64,000 nucleotides of DNA, taken from contig NC_133773.1 in NCBI RefSeq assembly GCF_003597395.2, positions 66,071,976-66,135,975 on the forward strand, given 5' to 3'. The translations under genes were made by a program, and so were the position numbers. Numbering within the stretch: position 1 is the first letter of the stretch; each line of letters starts with the position of its first letter. The DNA comes from Chelonoidis abingdonii (lineage: Eukaryota > Chordata > Testudines > Testudinidae). This document shows, in pieces, positions 11,947 to 24,049 of this stretch. The notes below the pieces were generated by a model that saw only the letters and a list, made by a program, of their open reading frames with translations, was not told the origin of the DNA and did not search any database.

Positions 11947-12548
11947 AAAGGTTGCGGGACTCATGGAAAGCCATGTGATACAATGGACAACATTTCAGCA
12001 GTAGGATGCATTAATGAGTAGGGAAGCCCAATAAGCTTCTCATTGCACAAGGAAGCAAAAGTGGCCTTCCAGTGAGCAGAAACTTTTTCTTAATGCAGGA
12101 GATGCAGACCAGAGAGGTTCTCAACGTCAAAGTGGACTGTTTGATATGGAGCGGACAGTCTATTGCCAGGGAAAGGAATGGTCACAACCACCTCTGTTCA
12201 GAAACAGGGAAAAATTCAGGCCCTATCCATTAACAGGAAAAACTCCCTTGTTTCCCCTCACTAGCCAAGGTTGTTAAAAAGCTATTGTGAGAGAGTGGGT
12301 TGAGGGGTAATTTTAGTAGAACCGAATTGGCTATTGAGGCCATGGAGCTAGGAGGCAATAGCAATGACCGTGGGGAAACCTTGTCGCATTTTAATAGAAA
12401 AATCTAACTGATCCGGGGGCCCAGACCAATTTCTTCCTCCACTCATTGAGAAGCCATACTCTCAGACTTTTTACCAATTACCAAGTGGGAAGCCTCAATT
12501 TATATAATCAGTTTTAATCAACTTTATTTGTACTTCATTTTCTAAAGA

Positions 12549-12627
12549 GAGGTGCATCACCCACGAAGGCTCACGCTCCAAAACGTCTGTTAGTCTATAA
12601 GGTGCCACAGGATTCTCTGCTGCTTTT
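12549..12627 (-). mobile_element. Cry-type (turtle tRNA-Lys) SINE, 3' part
   Basis: On the minus strand the sequence reads AATCCTGTGGCACCTTATAG, then ACTAACAGACGTTTTGGAGC, then a GTGAGCCTTCGTGGGTGATGC end. This is the conserved body of the cryptodiran turtle pol III SINE. The tRNA-like head is missing, so it is 5'-truncated. This fragment is one of the best clues to the organism. Confidence 0.8.
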
Positions 12628-14169
12628 ATAACCATTAAAACATTTTAAGTAAATTGAGTCTGTACATTAGATTTGGTACATCTTTTTGCTACTACAAGGA
12701 CATACTGTAATTATATACATTTAAGAAATTATATAGCTTAATATTTTCAAATTCTTATTAATTGTACATTTTGAGTATGTTAGAAAATGGTGAATGATAT
12801 ATTGCTTATTTATTAGATAATCACTTTTTGCTCATGAGTTTGTGTCAAGTTCGTTAGGGTGGCAACTGGAATTTAACTGAACACATACAACAGCATATAC
12901 AATTTATTTTTATCAAGCAAAACATCATCAATATTTAGGATACATAAACTTCTTTTATCAAAACACATTTCACATTTTTCATCTAAATTAACCAGAGGGA
13001 TTAACTGTAGTCAGTGAATTAAATTGATTATTTCAGGTCAGCCTAGAAAAAATTTCAAATATGTCTAAGTGAAAGTGCTGGAGATTTAAATTCCTGGTCT
13101 CATCTCTGTCTCTTGAAAATGAGACAGTCTCCTAAATTACTTAGACTGACCTGTTGTCTTATTTATAAAGCTTGATCACAAAAGCTAGATGTTTTTCCCC
13201 CGATCCTGTCTTTACACAGAAAAACAAACTTTCTCAGCCTTTGATAGAGGCCCCTCAGTTCAGCATATTTATTTAAATACTCTAAGAGATTATAATAAGT
13301 TTTAGACCTTAACATATTTTGTATTAAATTCATATTTAATTATAAATGTCTGTTTTTAAAGAGAAAAAGCTTATAACTTAAATTAAAGTCCAGTTTTTAA
13401 AATTTTATTTTTTAAAAAATCAGTTTTTAGCCACCCCGGTGGAATGAAGGTCATAGTGCTGGGAAACTTTATCTTGATATGTCATCAGAAGCTAGTGGGT
13501 CATCTTCATATAGCAAGACATCTCATTGCAACAGAAATGATCACACCCCTAGTGACTGAGAATTTCTGCCTGGAATTCAAATATAGTTCCTAATGTTTTA
13601 ATAAAATACTCACATTAGCCTCTTAAGCAAATCTCCTTATACTTGTCCAGCAAGTAGCCTTTCTGTTTGCAGTTTGCTCTGGAAGTATACAATATTTACC
13701 TGTGGGGGGTGGGGTGGGTGAAATGGTGTAAGTCACTGAGCCACAATGCTGTGTATTTCATGAAGATAAAGTGGTTCTATGAATCCTCACTGATTTCATC
13801 ACAAAAAGGAAGGTTACTGTTCTCAGGACTTAGGAAAGTTTTGTCTGAAATAAGTGCACCTGAAGGAAAAGTAGCACGTATTGGATGTGAAAGGGGCATT
13901 AAGGATTTCCCTGAAGTCTGCAGGCAAATCTTTTCACGTTTTTGTAACTTACTGCCCTTTTGGAATTGGAAATGAGCAAGAGATTTTAATGCTAAAGCTT
14001 CAAAATGTCAGCCAAAGGCTGAAGTGTCATAAGGTACTTTTTGGAGGTATATATGGCTTAACTTGAAAAAGCAAGTACTGGAAATCTCACAAAAGACATC
14101 TGCTCAGTATTGCATATTGCTTTATTTTTCTTGAAATGTGCTTTATATTCTGAAGTAGCTTACACTGAA

Positions 14170-14282
14170 AAGTGAGATAATACTTAACTCCTCTACAGTA
14201 CTTTTCATCAGCAGATCTCAAGGCATGTGATAAAGGAGGTCAAGATCATTATCCCCATTTTACAGAGGCTAAACATTTAATG
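14170..14282 (+). repeat. MIR/CORE-SINE-like ancient repeat
   Basis: Contains ATTATCCCCATTTTACAGAG at about 14249-14268 and GATCTCAAGGCATGTGATAA upstream, the conserved core of old amniote SINE/LINE tails. The ends are not definable. Confidence 0.55.
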
Positions 14283-14517
14283 GGAGAAGTTACATCCCAC
14301 TAATAGTCACGTTTCAGTACTGTAAACTCACCAGTTTAGATATGTCGGTAAACAACTTAAACTTAAACATATATTATTTTCATTAAGAGCTGAGAACAAA
14401 TGTGACAATATTAATTAAATATTTTAATAAAACTTTTTTCAGACATTGAGGCTTCCTTTGAATGATAACCTATGAAGGTGGTAAAGGCAAAAAAAAATGT
14501 CTTTTTTTCTCTTACAG

Positions 14518-14574
14518 GCTGATGTGTGAAACTGTGAGATATGAAAGGCATGAAGCAAACGAAGTTCTGTACTA
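14518..14574 (+). CDS. RAPGEF2: RAPGEF2 coding exon (cNBD-like domain, second visible exon)
   Basis: A 57-nt exon between a strong CTTACAG acceptor (ending 14517) and a consensus GTAAGT donor at 14575. Its first base completes the Arg codon begun at 3411-3412. It then encodes LMCETVRYERHEANEVLYY, the last Tyr being split (TA|C) with the exon at 38893. The peptide matches RAPGEF2 and differs clearly from RAPGEF6, which has a diverged sequence here. It forms part of the N-terminal cyclic-nucleotide-binding-like fold. This domain of the PDZ-GEF proteins lacks the canonical cAMP contacts, so it is usually regarded as a structural or regulatory module. Confidence 0.95.
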
Positions 14575-15902
14575 GTAAGTGTTTCCTGTCTTCTTCTATG
14601 TGCAGTTCAATGAACCACATCTTTCCAAAAATGCCAAAGGGTGTGTTTTAAAAGTTTGTTCTGTGTGAGCAAATGAGCCACCTTAACTTCTTCATCACAT
14701 AGCATAGAAATGTGCAGGTTCAAACTGGTGTCAGTAATAGAGCTGATGTGCATTGTTGTAACATTGTAGTCAGTGAAAAGGCAGAGAATTAGTGGGTGTG
14801 GAATGTCATCTCCTCAGATTAAGCTGTCATCTGGATTTAAATCAATCAAGATAAAGCAGTAGTGACCAGTTTTTTCCTGCCATAGATGTCAGATCAACAA
14901 ATCTAGCATGAGTAATAATTAGCAGGGAGGTGAATTGATGTCATTTCAGATACAGTGGAGATCTCTTAACACACATCCTACATGTGCCATTAATTGCCCC
15001 TTCACCCCCCCCCCCCGGCATTTTTTTTTCAAATTTAATGTAAGCAGGTAACCTGCAATGCAGTACAGTGTTCATGAGTGGATGAGTTGAAACGTGTATG
15101 AATAATGCAACCTTTCAAATTCTTCTAATCCAGTGGCCAGAGCCTCTACTTTTGTTTTTGCACAGGCAAATTATTTTTTTGTATTTTCATTATCATTATG
15201 ACAAAGAATGGTGAGCATAGTTATATGCTAATTTCATGATAGCAAGGTTCAACCGAATAAACTAAACAATTGTATCTAAAGAAAGGTATACTGAAAATAA
15301 AGATCAGTAGAAACTAACATACTCTCATATCGTTATGTAGCCAGCGTAATCTTAATGATTGATTGTACATAACTGTTTTATCAGTGAAATTTATGGTGAC
15401 AGTTTTGTTACATTCTGGTTTGACTGCATTCCTTTTTGTGTGTATGTATGTTTAATAATAACATCTAGACTCTAAATCTCAGGAAGGTATAGTAGATACC
15501 TTGTTTTGGTTTTTTGTGAACAAAATAAATGCTGCTATTTGCAGAATTTATGGTGGTAATAATACTTAAATAGGATTCAGGTGTATAGTCTGAGGAAATG
15601 TAACATGCAAGTGGAAAATCCTGAATCTGGGTTAATTTGAAGTGGCTCTCCCATTTCTTGCATTGATTCCCTTTGTCAGGCCTTTCATGTGACTTTATCT
15701 TCACTTTGATCTTCTGTCTGTCCTTTCTACTTACATCTGACCCTTTTTTTCACTCCATTCAGTTGGTCTAATTGGCAATATCTTCCTATACACACAAGTG
15801 CAAAATGTTTTGGTTTACCATGAGCAATCTGTGTACACTTGGACTCTATGAAAACCTAGACATTACTGGAATAATTTTTTTAAATTGTTGGAATTTTGTC
15901 AA

Positions 15903-15953
15903 ACACACACACACACACACACACACAACACACACACACACACACACACACAC
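15903..15953. repeat. (CA)n microsatellite
   Basis: About 25 CA units with one phase shift (ACAACA) at about 15927-15930. Confidence 0.97.
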
Positions 15954-18935
15954 GGCAAGGTTGTAGTTTAGCATTTTGATACGTTGTGAGATCAAAGATG
16001 GATCCATAAGGAAATCCGGCAAATTCTCCTTGATTACCACCTATGTTCACTACATCACTGAGAGTGGCTCTGAAATTCTGGTATTTTCAGTACACTTGTA
16101 AGTTTAGTTAATTTCCATCTTATTTCGGTATGGTAAACCTCATGGGGGGGAACTTGTTCTTTTTTTGTGTCCTTCCTAAGCTTAGCATATGTCTGGCAAG
16201 ACACGTGTGTATTACTGAGGTTTATAAAATTAAAATGTAAAAGAGATGCATTCACTAGCCCTTGTATCTGTGTGTTTCAAGGGTTAGGTAATGGGATAGA
16301 GACACTCTCATCTCTAGGTCAGTAGTGACCAAAAGTTATTTTTGACCTGAATGAAATGAGTTGGGCATTAATCCAGTTTTCTAGTGGACATTGCAAAACT
16401 TCACAACTGGTAGCCCTTGTTTTGTAGTCGCAAAGGCCAAGGATTTAAGTAGGCATGGAGATTGAACTTCTAAAGTCTATGAATTTCTATGAATTTCTAC
16501 CTGTTCAATACAGTGTTGCAATGATTTCAGTGCTGTCAATGTGATGGTTTGTCACAAGCTCTAAAATACTTTAAAAAAGTCTCTATGGAAGTAGCTGCAA
16601 TTATGACTGAGCTATAAATGATTGATTGACCTCTTTTTTCCCCCATGTATATATGAATGACCTCCCCCAGGCACAACTTAATGTATCAATATTGGGAAGC
16701 TAAATCTTTATTTCTCTTCATGTGAAGATGAAAACCAATATATTTGCTGTCAGGTGGAACAAACTACCCATAGAAGCAACATACATTCACTGTAAATATC
16801 ATGTTTCTAAATAAAGGACTGAAGCCTTGTTTTCTTACGTAAGGGGGAGAGAGCACTACATGGGCGGAAGGGAGGATGTGTGTGAGGGGAGAGGCATCAA
16901 TTTTATCATCTAAAGTTGAGGTACACATTTAAAAGTTCATCAAAAACCTGACCACCATGCTATCCATTTTTATCTTTACCCTAATATAAATAAGCTGTAA
17001 GAATTCATAATATCTGTATAAATGTTTAATTTTTTTAAATGGCCAAAAGGGAAAAACAGAGCATGTTGTTAAAATTGACTTAGCTCATCTGCATTTACTT
17101 TACTATCAGCGGGTTTATGTTCATGCAACAAATTGTCAAACCCTAGGGCCATCTCTTTGTTTAACATGGGAACTAGGTTATTAAAAGTGGCAGTTCAGCT
17201 CCAGTTATTCTTCATTTGCCAGACATCTCTACTAGTTTTATTTGATGTGAAGTTAATGATAGAAGGGCTAAAAGCCTTTGAGGCAGAAAATCAGGTTTGA
17301 AGTTTTTCCTGACACACACACGCACACGCATATCCGATTTTCTTACCTGCTTGACAAGACACTCCTACCCCAAAGTCTGATTTAATTTTTTTTTGTGCTG
17401 CTTACTGCATTCTGTCAAATTACTTGTTAAAAAGATTCTTGTTCTTCACCTCTACGTCATATTAACACTTGGCACTGCCATAGATGAGATGGAGTCAGCA
17501 TTTTTATTTAGAAACCTAATTTTTAATAGTTGTATACATTGCCATTTAATTTATCAGGCTTAACCTTGGCAGCCAAAATACAATTTCGTTTTTATGATCA
17601 AGTTAGATTAAATCTTCTCAGCCATATTTGGCAAATGAGGGATCTTTCTGACTATAAAAGCTTTTTTTTTTTTTTAAACTTCTCTGAATTAAAAAATACA
17701 AATACAAAAAACCCAACTATAAATTTTTTTTTTCCAGTGAACATGGTTGATACATGGTATACAGCTATGCAATTTGACATATTTACATAGGATTTTGGTT
17801 ATGAGGAAGGGAGTGAGTAGTGTACCAAAAATGATTTGGGGGATTTGGTGCTACAGTTTTAATTTTGATTAGATTGAAAAGCCGAGTCTTTAAAATATAA
17901 AGTTTTACTAGGAAGCAGTTTTTATTCTTAGAAGGAGACTATATGGAGCCAATGTGTGTGTATTCAAATAAGTTAAATAACTTGCATGCTTCTCTTATCC
18001 CCTTTGAATACGTTACAGAATGAGTTATGTTGGCAGAAAACTTTTGAATTTTGATGGCAGCTTGTCATCTAAAGAGATTAAAATCATCAAAATTCATGCA
18101 TGGCTGAAATAGCATGCTGGGGAGGTGACAATGACTTGGGTATATTGGGCCTATTACATCTCTAGAGTTTGACTTCAGTGGAGTTAAACTACAGATGAAT
18201 TTATTGCATTAACTTTTTATGATTGATAAAAATATGCAGGTTGCTCTGATACTTTGTGACCTTTGATAAGAAGATCCTCCTAGCCACTGCATGATTGTTA
18301 GCGCCCCTTTCCTTCTCCAACTTCTTTTCTGAGAATGTGGATCAAATACAAAATTTCCAAGACTAATATATTTGATAAATACTTCTTAAATTCTTGCCAA
18401 TGAGAAAATATTTCAGAGCTTGATTGTTAGTTATAGATTAGTGGTTTCAATAGGGTTGCCTCCTAAAACTGAAATGCCTTAGATGAGTGTTCTCCATCTT
18501 TTAAATGTTTTGAACTAATTTTAAATAAGAATAATCTTCTTCCATCAACACTTATTAAAAATTAGGGAATTTTATAATAATTTGGAATTTTTCCTATTTT
18601 TTCCTAATACAGTACCCCATTAGTTCTCCTACTAAGTACATTTTTAATTTAAAAAACCCTTAATCTGTCTTCAATGATGGACATTATTTGACTAAAAAAA
18701 TTAAATACATACATTACTACACAAATGGTGACTTGAGAAGACTTCTAAATGATAGGTGGAGTTGAATAAGTTTTTGTTTTGATAAACTGAAGAGCCACAG
18801 TTTCAGGTAGTTCAAAAGAGAACTTACAATTTGTTGGCTGATTTTCTGATTAAGCTACACCGTATCTCTTACTGAAATGTTTAGCTGCAAAACTATACTT
18901 CAGTCTCCCATCTTTCATTTCCCCCATCCTACATC

Positions 18936-19101
18936 CTGGGCCACCCAGAGGATTCAGGGGGCCTGGGATAAAGCAATTTTGTGGGGCCCCTTCCATAAAA
19001 AAAGTTGCAATACTATAGAATACTATATTCTCGTGGGGGCCACTGCAGGGCCTGGGGTCTGGGGCAAATTGCCCCACTTGCCCCCCCTCTGGGTAGCCCT
19101 G
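18936..19101. mobile_element. Short hAT MITE
   Basis: Inverted termini CTGGGCCACCCAGAGG at the left and CCTCTGGGTAGCCCTG at the right enclose 166 bp with internal GGGGGCC blocks. Flanking octamers CCTACATC (18928-18935) and CTTACATC (19102-19109) agree at seven of eight positions, as expected of a hAT target duplication. A poly-A run follows at about 19117. Confidence 0.8.
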
Positions 19102-21758
19102 CTTACATCATCTTAAAAAAAAAAAAAAAGGTAAAGTTGGTCATTTGGAGTAAGAAGTAACTATGGAATTGCTAATACTAGAATATGGTTGGTAGCTGTT
19201 GGTAACAGATATTTCTGTGATGAATGCACCGTAGTTTTAATTTTTAATAAGCTGAAAGCAATATCATATATGGGGAGAAAAGGATATTTACCTGTGTTCT
19301 CACTGGGCAGCTCTGTGTTCTAAGATTAGATCCAAATGCTCTTGTTCTGTAGCTGTGATATCACAGAATGACATAGTCTGGGGTGCTGCAACTCAGTGAA
19401 ATCCACTAATGGGTCTTTACAGGACTCGGTTTTTTTGTTTAGTTTTGTTTTTGTTTTTAAAGTAGGGCCAGGTCGGTAACCCTTTCAAACTATGTGACAC
19501 AGTGTCTTTGCAGCTACCCAAATCTTCCCTTTTCCTTCTGCATGCAGCCTCTGGGTCCACTGAAATGAAATTGTGGATGCCCTGCATATGTGTAGACCCT
19601 AATTAGCTGGAGAGAGGGATGGCAGAGAGGAAGATATGAAGGAACTTAAAAGGCCCATGGAATGCTACTAGCTGACAGCCCAAAATTGTGCCTGTTGACA
19701 AATAGCAAGAGAAGCAATCATTGGATGTTTCATATCTGTGCGGACCCCAGCAACCCCTGGAGAAGGATGGCGTTTGGGAGAAGGAAGCATGCTTGAAGAC
19801 CTATTCACAGATCTTGCTCCCGAACTGCTGTCCTCTCCAATTCTCATGAGCAAAATGTAATTGAAATAAAGATTTTACATAGAATCAAAATTAATATAGT
19901 TTAATATATTTTGGAGCTTGTGTATTAAAACATTTTGAAAAGTAGCTGAGGACACATAGCTGCTGTTCTTAAAAACAAACACCCTAGCTATTTCATTGTA
20001 GCTGTAGGTCTGTGTAATATCCATGAATCCTGTGCAATGAGAGGTGAGGCACAGGATTTAGAGGGTTCTTGGGAATGAGTGTGGGGAACTTATTAGTATG
20101 TGCTCCTGTCATAAATAGATAGCTAAGGGTTAATGTTTCTTTTACCTGTAAAGGGTTAACAAAGGAAACACACATGACGGCAAGAAGGCAACTCAGGAAC
20201 TGAATTTTTCAAAGTCAGGGAGGAATTTTTGCTCTGAGTCTTTTGTCTGTCTCTCAGCTATGAGAAGCTCTTTCTTCTTCTAATCTTCTATGTCCAACTT
20301 GTAAGTACAGGTGAAAACCAATATAGGCTTTTATGTTGTTTTGGTGTATTTACATGTGTGTAATTGCTGGAATGTTTCAATGGATATTTTTTGAATCAGA
20401 CTGTTTATTCATATTTTCTCTTTAAGGGATAGCCCTGTATTTGTCATCTTGATGCAGAGAATAATTTGATGTTTTGTTCTTCTTTTTTATATAAAGCTTT
20501 CTTTTAAAAACCTGTTTGAGTTTTCTCTGGTTAAGGAGAAAGAAGACAGGGGGGAGGGAACACACGTTCTGTGTTTAACTCTCCTAGTGTCCAGGGCGGG
20601 AAGAAGCTACGGGGAAGAGAGAGAGAACTTTTCTGTTTCTTGTATTTGGGTTTGTCTCTTTGTGGAAGAAAGGAGACATGTTCTTGGTATTGTGATGTAA
20701 AGAGATTGCATCAATACTCTCAGGTTAGCCCAGGCCTTGTAACTTGCAAGTTGCAGTGCTGGTGAGGGGGTTACAGTGCTGCAACTTATTCGGTGTCCAC
20801 ACTTACAAAGCTCAGCAAGCGCTGCAACTCCCTGTCTGCAGCGCTGGCTGTACTCTTGGTTGCTACGGGTGAAGCGAATCCAGCTGGTGATGCAGCGCTG
20901 CTCATCAGGTGTGGACACTCACCAGCGCTGTAACTGGCCTCCAGGGTATTAGGATGTATCCCAGCAACCTTTTCAGCCTCTCTGGTCATCGTTTCGCACT
21001 CCACTGCCTGGGCTCAGGTGACCCGCCTTTTATGCCAGGAATTTTAAAAATCCCTTCCTGTTTGCTCAGCGAGGCGTGGAGGGCAAATCAATCAATCAAT
21101 CAGTGACCATGCCTCCACGCCAAACGAGCCCCAACATGGAGGACTGCCGAGCTGAGGATCTCATCAGTGTTTGGGGTGAGGAAGCTGTGCAGCACAGCTG
21201 CGCTCGAGCGTAGAAATTATGATATCTATGGCCAGATATCAAAGTCAATGCAATACAGGGCTATGACTGGGATGCGGTGCAGTGCAGGTTAAGGTAAAGG
21301 AGCTGCGGAGTGCCTACTGCAAACACGTGAGGGAAACGCCGCTCAGGTGCTGCCCCCACGACCTGCCGTTTTACAAGGAGCTGGAATGCGATACTTGGAT
21401 GTAACCCACTGCCAATCCGAGGATCACGATGGACAGTTCAGAGCCTGGAGAGGAGGGGAGGGTGTAGAGGAACCCGAGAGTGAGGCTACTGAGGTGTTTG
21501 GAGACTTCCAGGAGTCATGCGCAGGAGCTATTTTCCAGCCAGAAGAAGCTACAGTCGCAGCCGCTGGAACTTGGTAGTGAGGAACCAGCAGAGGACTGTT
21601 CCCGGTAAGAAGCTTTTATTATAAGGATGGAATGTTTTGGGAGGAGGGGGGCTATGGCTGCCTGCAAGCATGCCTAGATGTGGAATAGCCATTGATTTGG
21701 TCTATCACGTCGCGGTAATCTGCCTCTGTAATCTCTTCAAAAGTTCAGCCAGAGCATC

Positions 21759-22713
21759 TGTCATAAGTAGATAAGGTAAGGTAAGGGTTAATTTCTTTTA
21801 CTGTAAAGGGTTTAAAAGGGAACCAAACCTGACAGAGGCCAATCAGGAAACCGGATTTTAAAAGTAAGGGTGGGAACCTCGGAGATTTTTGGCTTTGTTC
21901 TGTGTCTTTGTTGTTTTCCTCGGCTGTGAGTAAACAAGCTTTTCTTCTAACTCCATCTTCTCTCAAATATTCTACTATCAAGTGTGAGTACAAAGAACCA
22001 AGTAATCGCTTTTGATGTGCTTTGATTTGTATTTAACATGGGCTTTGATTTGCTTTTTACTGTTTAATTGGCTATCTTTTAATCAGGCTGTTTATTCTAT
22101 TTTCTTATAAGCATATCCCTGTATTGAGTTTCTTATGCAGAGTGTAGTATATTAAGTTCTTTCTTTTTTATATAAAGTTTTCTTTTTAAACTTGTGGGAG
22201 TTTCTTTTCCTATTGAGGCAAAGGGGAGAGAAATTTCTGTGTCGGAGCTGGTTACATCTGTGACAGGCTAGGGGAGGGAGGAAAAGCATGCTCTGTGGGT
22301 TACTTTCCTATTGTCCCAGGGCGGGAAAAAGTTACGGGGAAAGAAAGAGAGAGGAATCAGCTCTGTTCCCTGGTGCTTAAGGCTTGTCTCCTTGAGAGAC
22401 GGAGACAAGTTTTGTATTGTGATGTAAAGAGATTGCATCAATTCCCTCAGGTTGCTCAGAGCGGAACAACGGAGAGAGAGGGAGAGGGAGGGAGATATAT
22501 TCCTTTGCCGGTAGACTCATACTTCTGAGTCTTGGGATCTCCCGGAAAGTTGGGGAGGCCAGAGAGGGGTCCCTAAGGAATTTGGGAACCAGCTGATATA
22601 CCTCAATACTTCTGGTGGCAGCGAATAAGATCCAAGCTGGTATACTGGGGAGGTTCAGTAAGACCCAGATTTTGTACGCTAAGGTCCAGATTTGAGGACA
22701 GACGTTTACCACA
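21759..22713 (+). mobile_element. Solo LTR B inserted in the Harbinger element
   Basis: A 955-bp unit starting TGTCATAAGTAGATAAGG and ending TTTACCACA, so it has TG...CA termini. It is flanked by GCATC (21754-21758) and GCATG (22714-22718), a 5-bp target duplication with one mismatch. It shares its left end, TATATAAAG motif (about 22170) and TGGTGGCAGCGA (22613-22624) with LTRs A and C. The 5-bp target fits Gypsy or some endogenous retrovirus groups. No coding capacity. Confidence 0.82.
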
Positions 22714-22955
22714 GCATGTGCAATGCGCTTCCGCAAGTTTATAGGGAGATCACGTGGTCCTTGTCCCCAGCAGGACTAACACGTCCGGCCATTGTGCCGT
22801 GAGGGGTGGGGGACCATTGCTGCACACAGGCAAGCTGCGTAGGGACCAGGGCGGAATCACATAGCTGTAGAAGACCCTCCCGCTCTTCCAGGTGACCGGA
22901 GCAGCTAGATATCAGGGAGGTTAAAATTCTGTGGAAAATGCAGGGTACTGTTAAG

Positions 22956-23335
22956 TGCTATTCCCTGAGCTGCTCTTTGCTGTTCCCAAGTCACAGAAAG
23001 CCCATGGATTCCAGAGTCAAGCAGCCCCTCCAGGTGAGCCAGTGTGCAAGATGGCTCTGAGGAGTACTGTGTGGGAGATGTGGGTGGGGGTTTCAGTGTC
23101 TATTTCCCTGTAGCTGCTCTTTGCTTTTCCAAGTCAAGAAAGCCGTGGATCAGAGACAGCCCCTTCCGGTGAGCCACGTGTGCAAGATGGCTCTGAGGAG
23201 TACTGTTTGGCAGATGTGGTGTAGGATCAGTGCTATTTCCCTCTAGCTGCTCTTTGCTTTCCCAAGTCACAGAAACCCATGGATCCAGAGTCAAGCAGCC
23301 CTTCCAGGTGAGACGCGTGTGGGAACATACATTTG
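22956..23335 (+). repeat. Tandem repeat of about 135 bp, 2.8 copies, inside Harbinger
   Basis: Units begin at 22956, 23097 and 23231 with TG(C/T)TATTCCC/TATTTCCC. Each carries AGCTGCTCTTTGCT, a GTCACAGAAA-like stretch and CCAGGTGAG or CCGGTGAG. The first two also contain GCAAGATGGCTCTGAGGAGT. The third unit is incomplete. Confidence 0.9.
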
Positions 23336-24049
23336 TCTTGCAGTGCAGCTCTCTGTGTATGCTCGCAATGTGTATGCATGCTAGAATAGTTCTTAAAAAC
23401 ATACAGGCTCTGTAGTAAAAGTTTATCTCTCTGTGTTTTTTTAAAGGACCTGTGGATACTGCTCATCAGCGCAGACTCCTGAAAAACTACGGACTTAAGA
23501 AAAACAAGGAAGATAAGGAGGAGCTGTGAAGCAGTTATGAATCTGTATTCCATAGATAATAAAAGTTAAGACTGGGGGAAAGGAAGTCAGGAAAAAGGAA
23601 CAGGCTGCAAGAGAAAGGAAAAGGCTGCCAGATGAAAGGAACTGGCTACGAAGAGAGCACAATCAGCTGCTAAGCATCCTGGAACGCTAACAGACCTCAT
23701 GCAGTCAATGGTAGCCATGCAGGCAGGCATAACCGCTGCCTTCCCCCCATCCAGAGCTCACATCCCATTGTGCCCACTGTTTCCTGCAAAACCCTTTCAG
23801 CATCCTGGTTCTTACCACCACCAGCTGCCCAAACACCATACGTTCCCTAACAGCCTGGAGAATGAACGACCCTTATCCTATGCACTCAACCCATGCACCT
23901 GAGTATTTATCTGAAGTGCGCAGCATTCTATCAGCACTCAAGGGAAGGACTATATCAACCTCATGACTTTATGCTCATTACCCTACACCCTAGCCCGTTA
24001 TCTTACTGTATTTAATAAGGATTTCTTGTCTTTAAAACAGTTTTTATTA

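Larger units (their letters stand above)
3413..14517 (+). other. RAPGEF2: RAPGEF2 intron (11.1 kb)
   Basis: Lies between a GTATGG donor and a TTTTTTTCTCTTACAG acceptor. It is transposon-rich from 4.3 to 10.7 kb (annotated separately). I see nothing beyond AT-rich intron in 3413-4343, 6017-6540, 8000-8980, 10722-12540 (apart from a poly-T run) and 12640-14160. A short piece near 8571-8660 resembles the left end of the Harbinger-like MITE family but is too decayed to call. Confidence 0.9.
21100..23902 (+). pseudogene. Broken SANT/Myb-like gene of the Harbinger element
   Basis: The first part (about 21100-21605) shows a DLISVWGEEAVQ motif near 21155-21188, typical of the SANT/Myb-like DNA-binding protein of PIF/Harbinger transposons. 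It continues through frameshifts into an acidic EPESEATEV.. segment and ends at a GTAAGA donor-like site (about 21608). A second part begins after a TTAAAG acceptor at 23447 (PVDTAHQRRLLKNYGLKK). It runs on through a Lys/Glu/Ala-rich stretch to a Pro/His-rich tail ending at 23902. An LTR (21759-22713) and 130-bp tandem repeats occupy the apparent intron. Known members help the transposase bind DNA and enter the nucleus; this copy cannot be functional. Confidence 0.72.
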
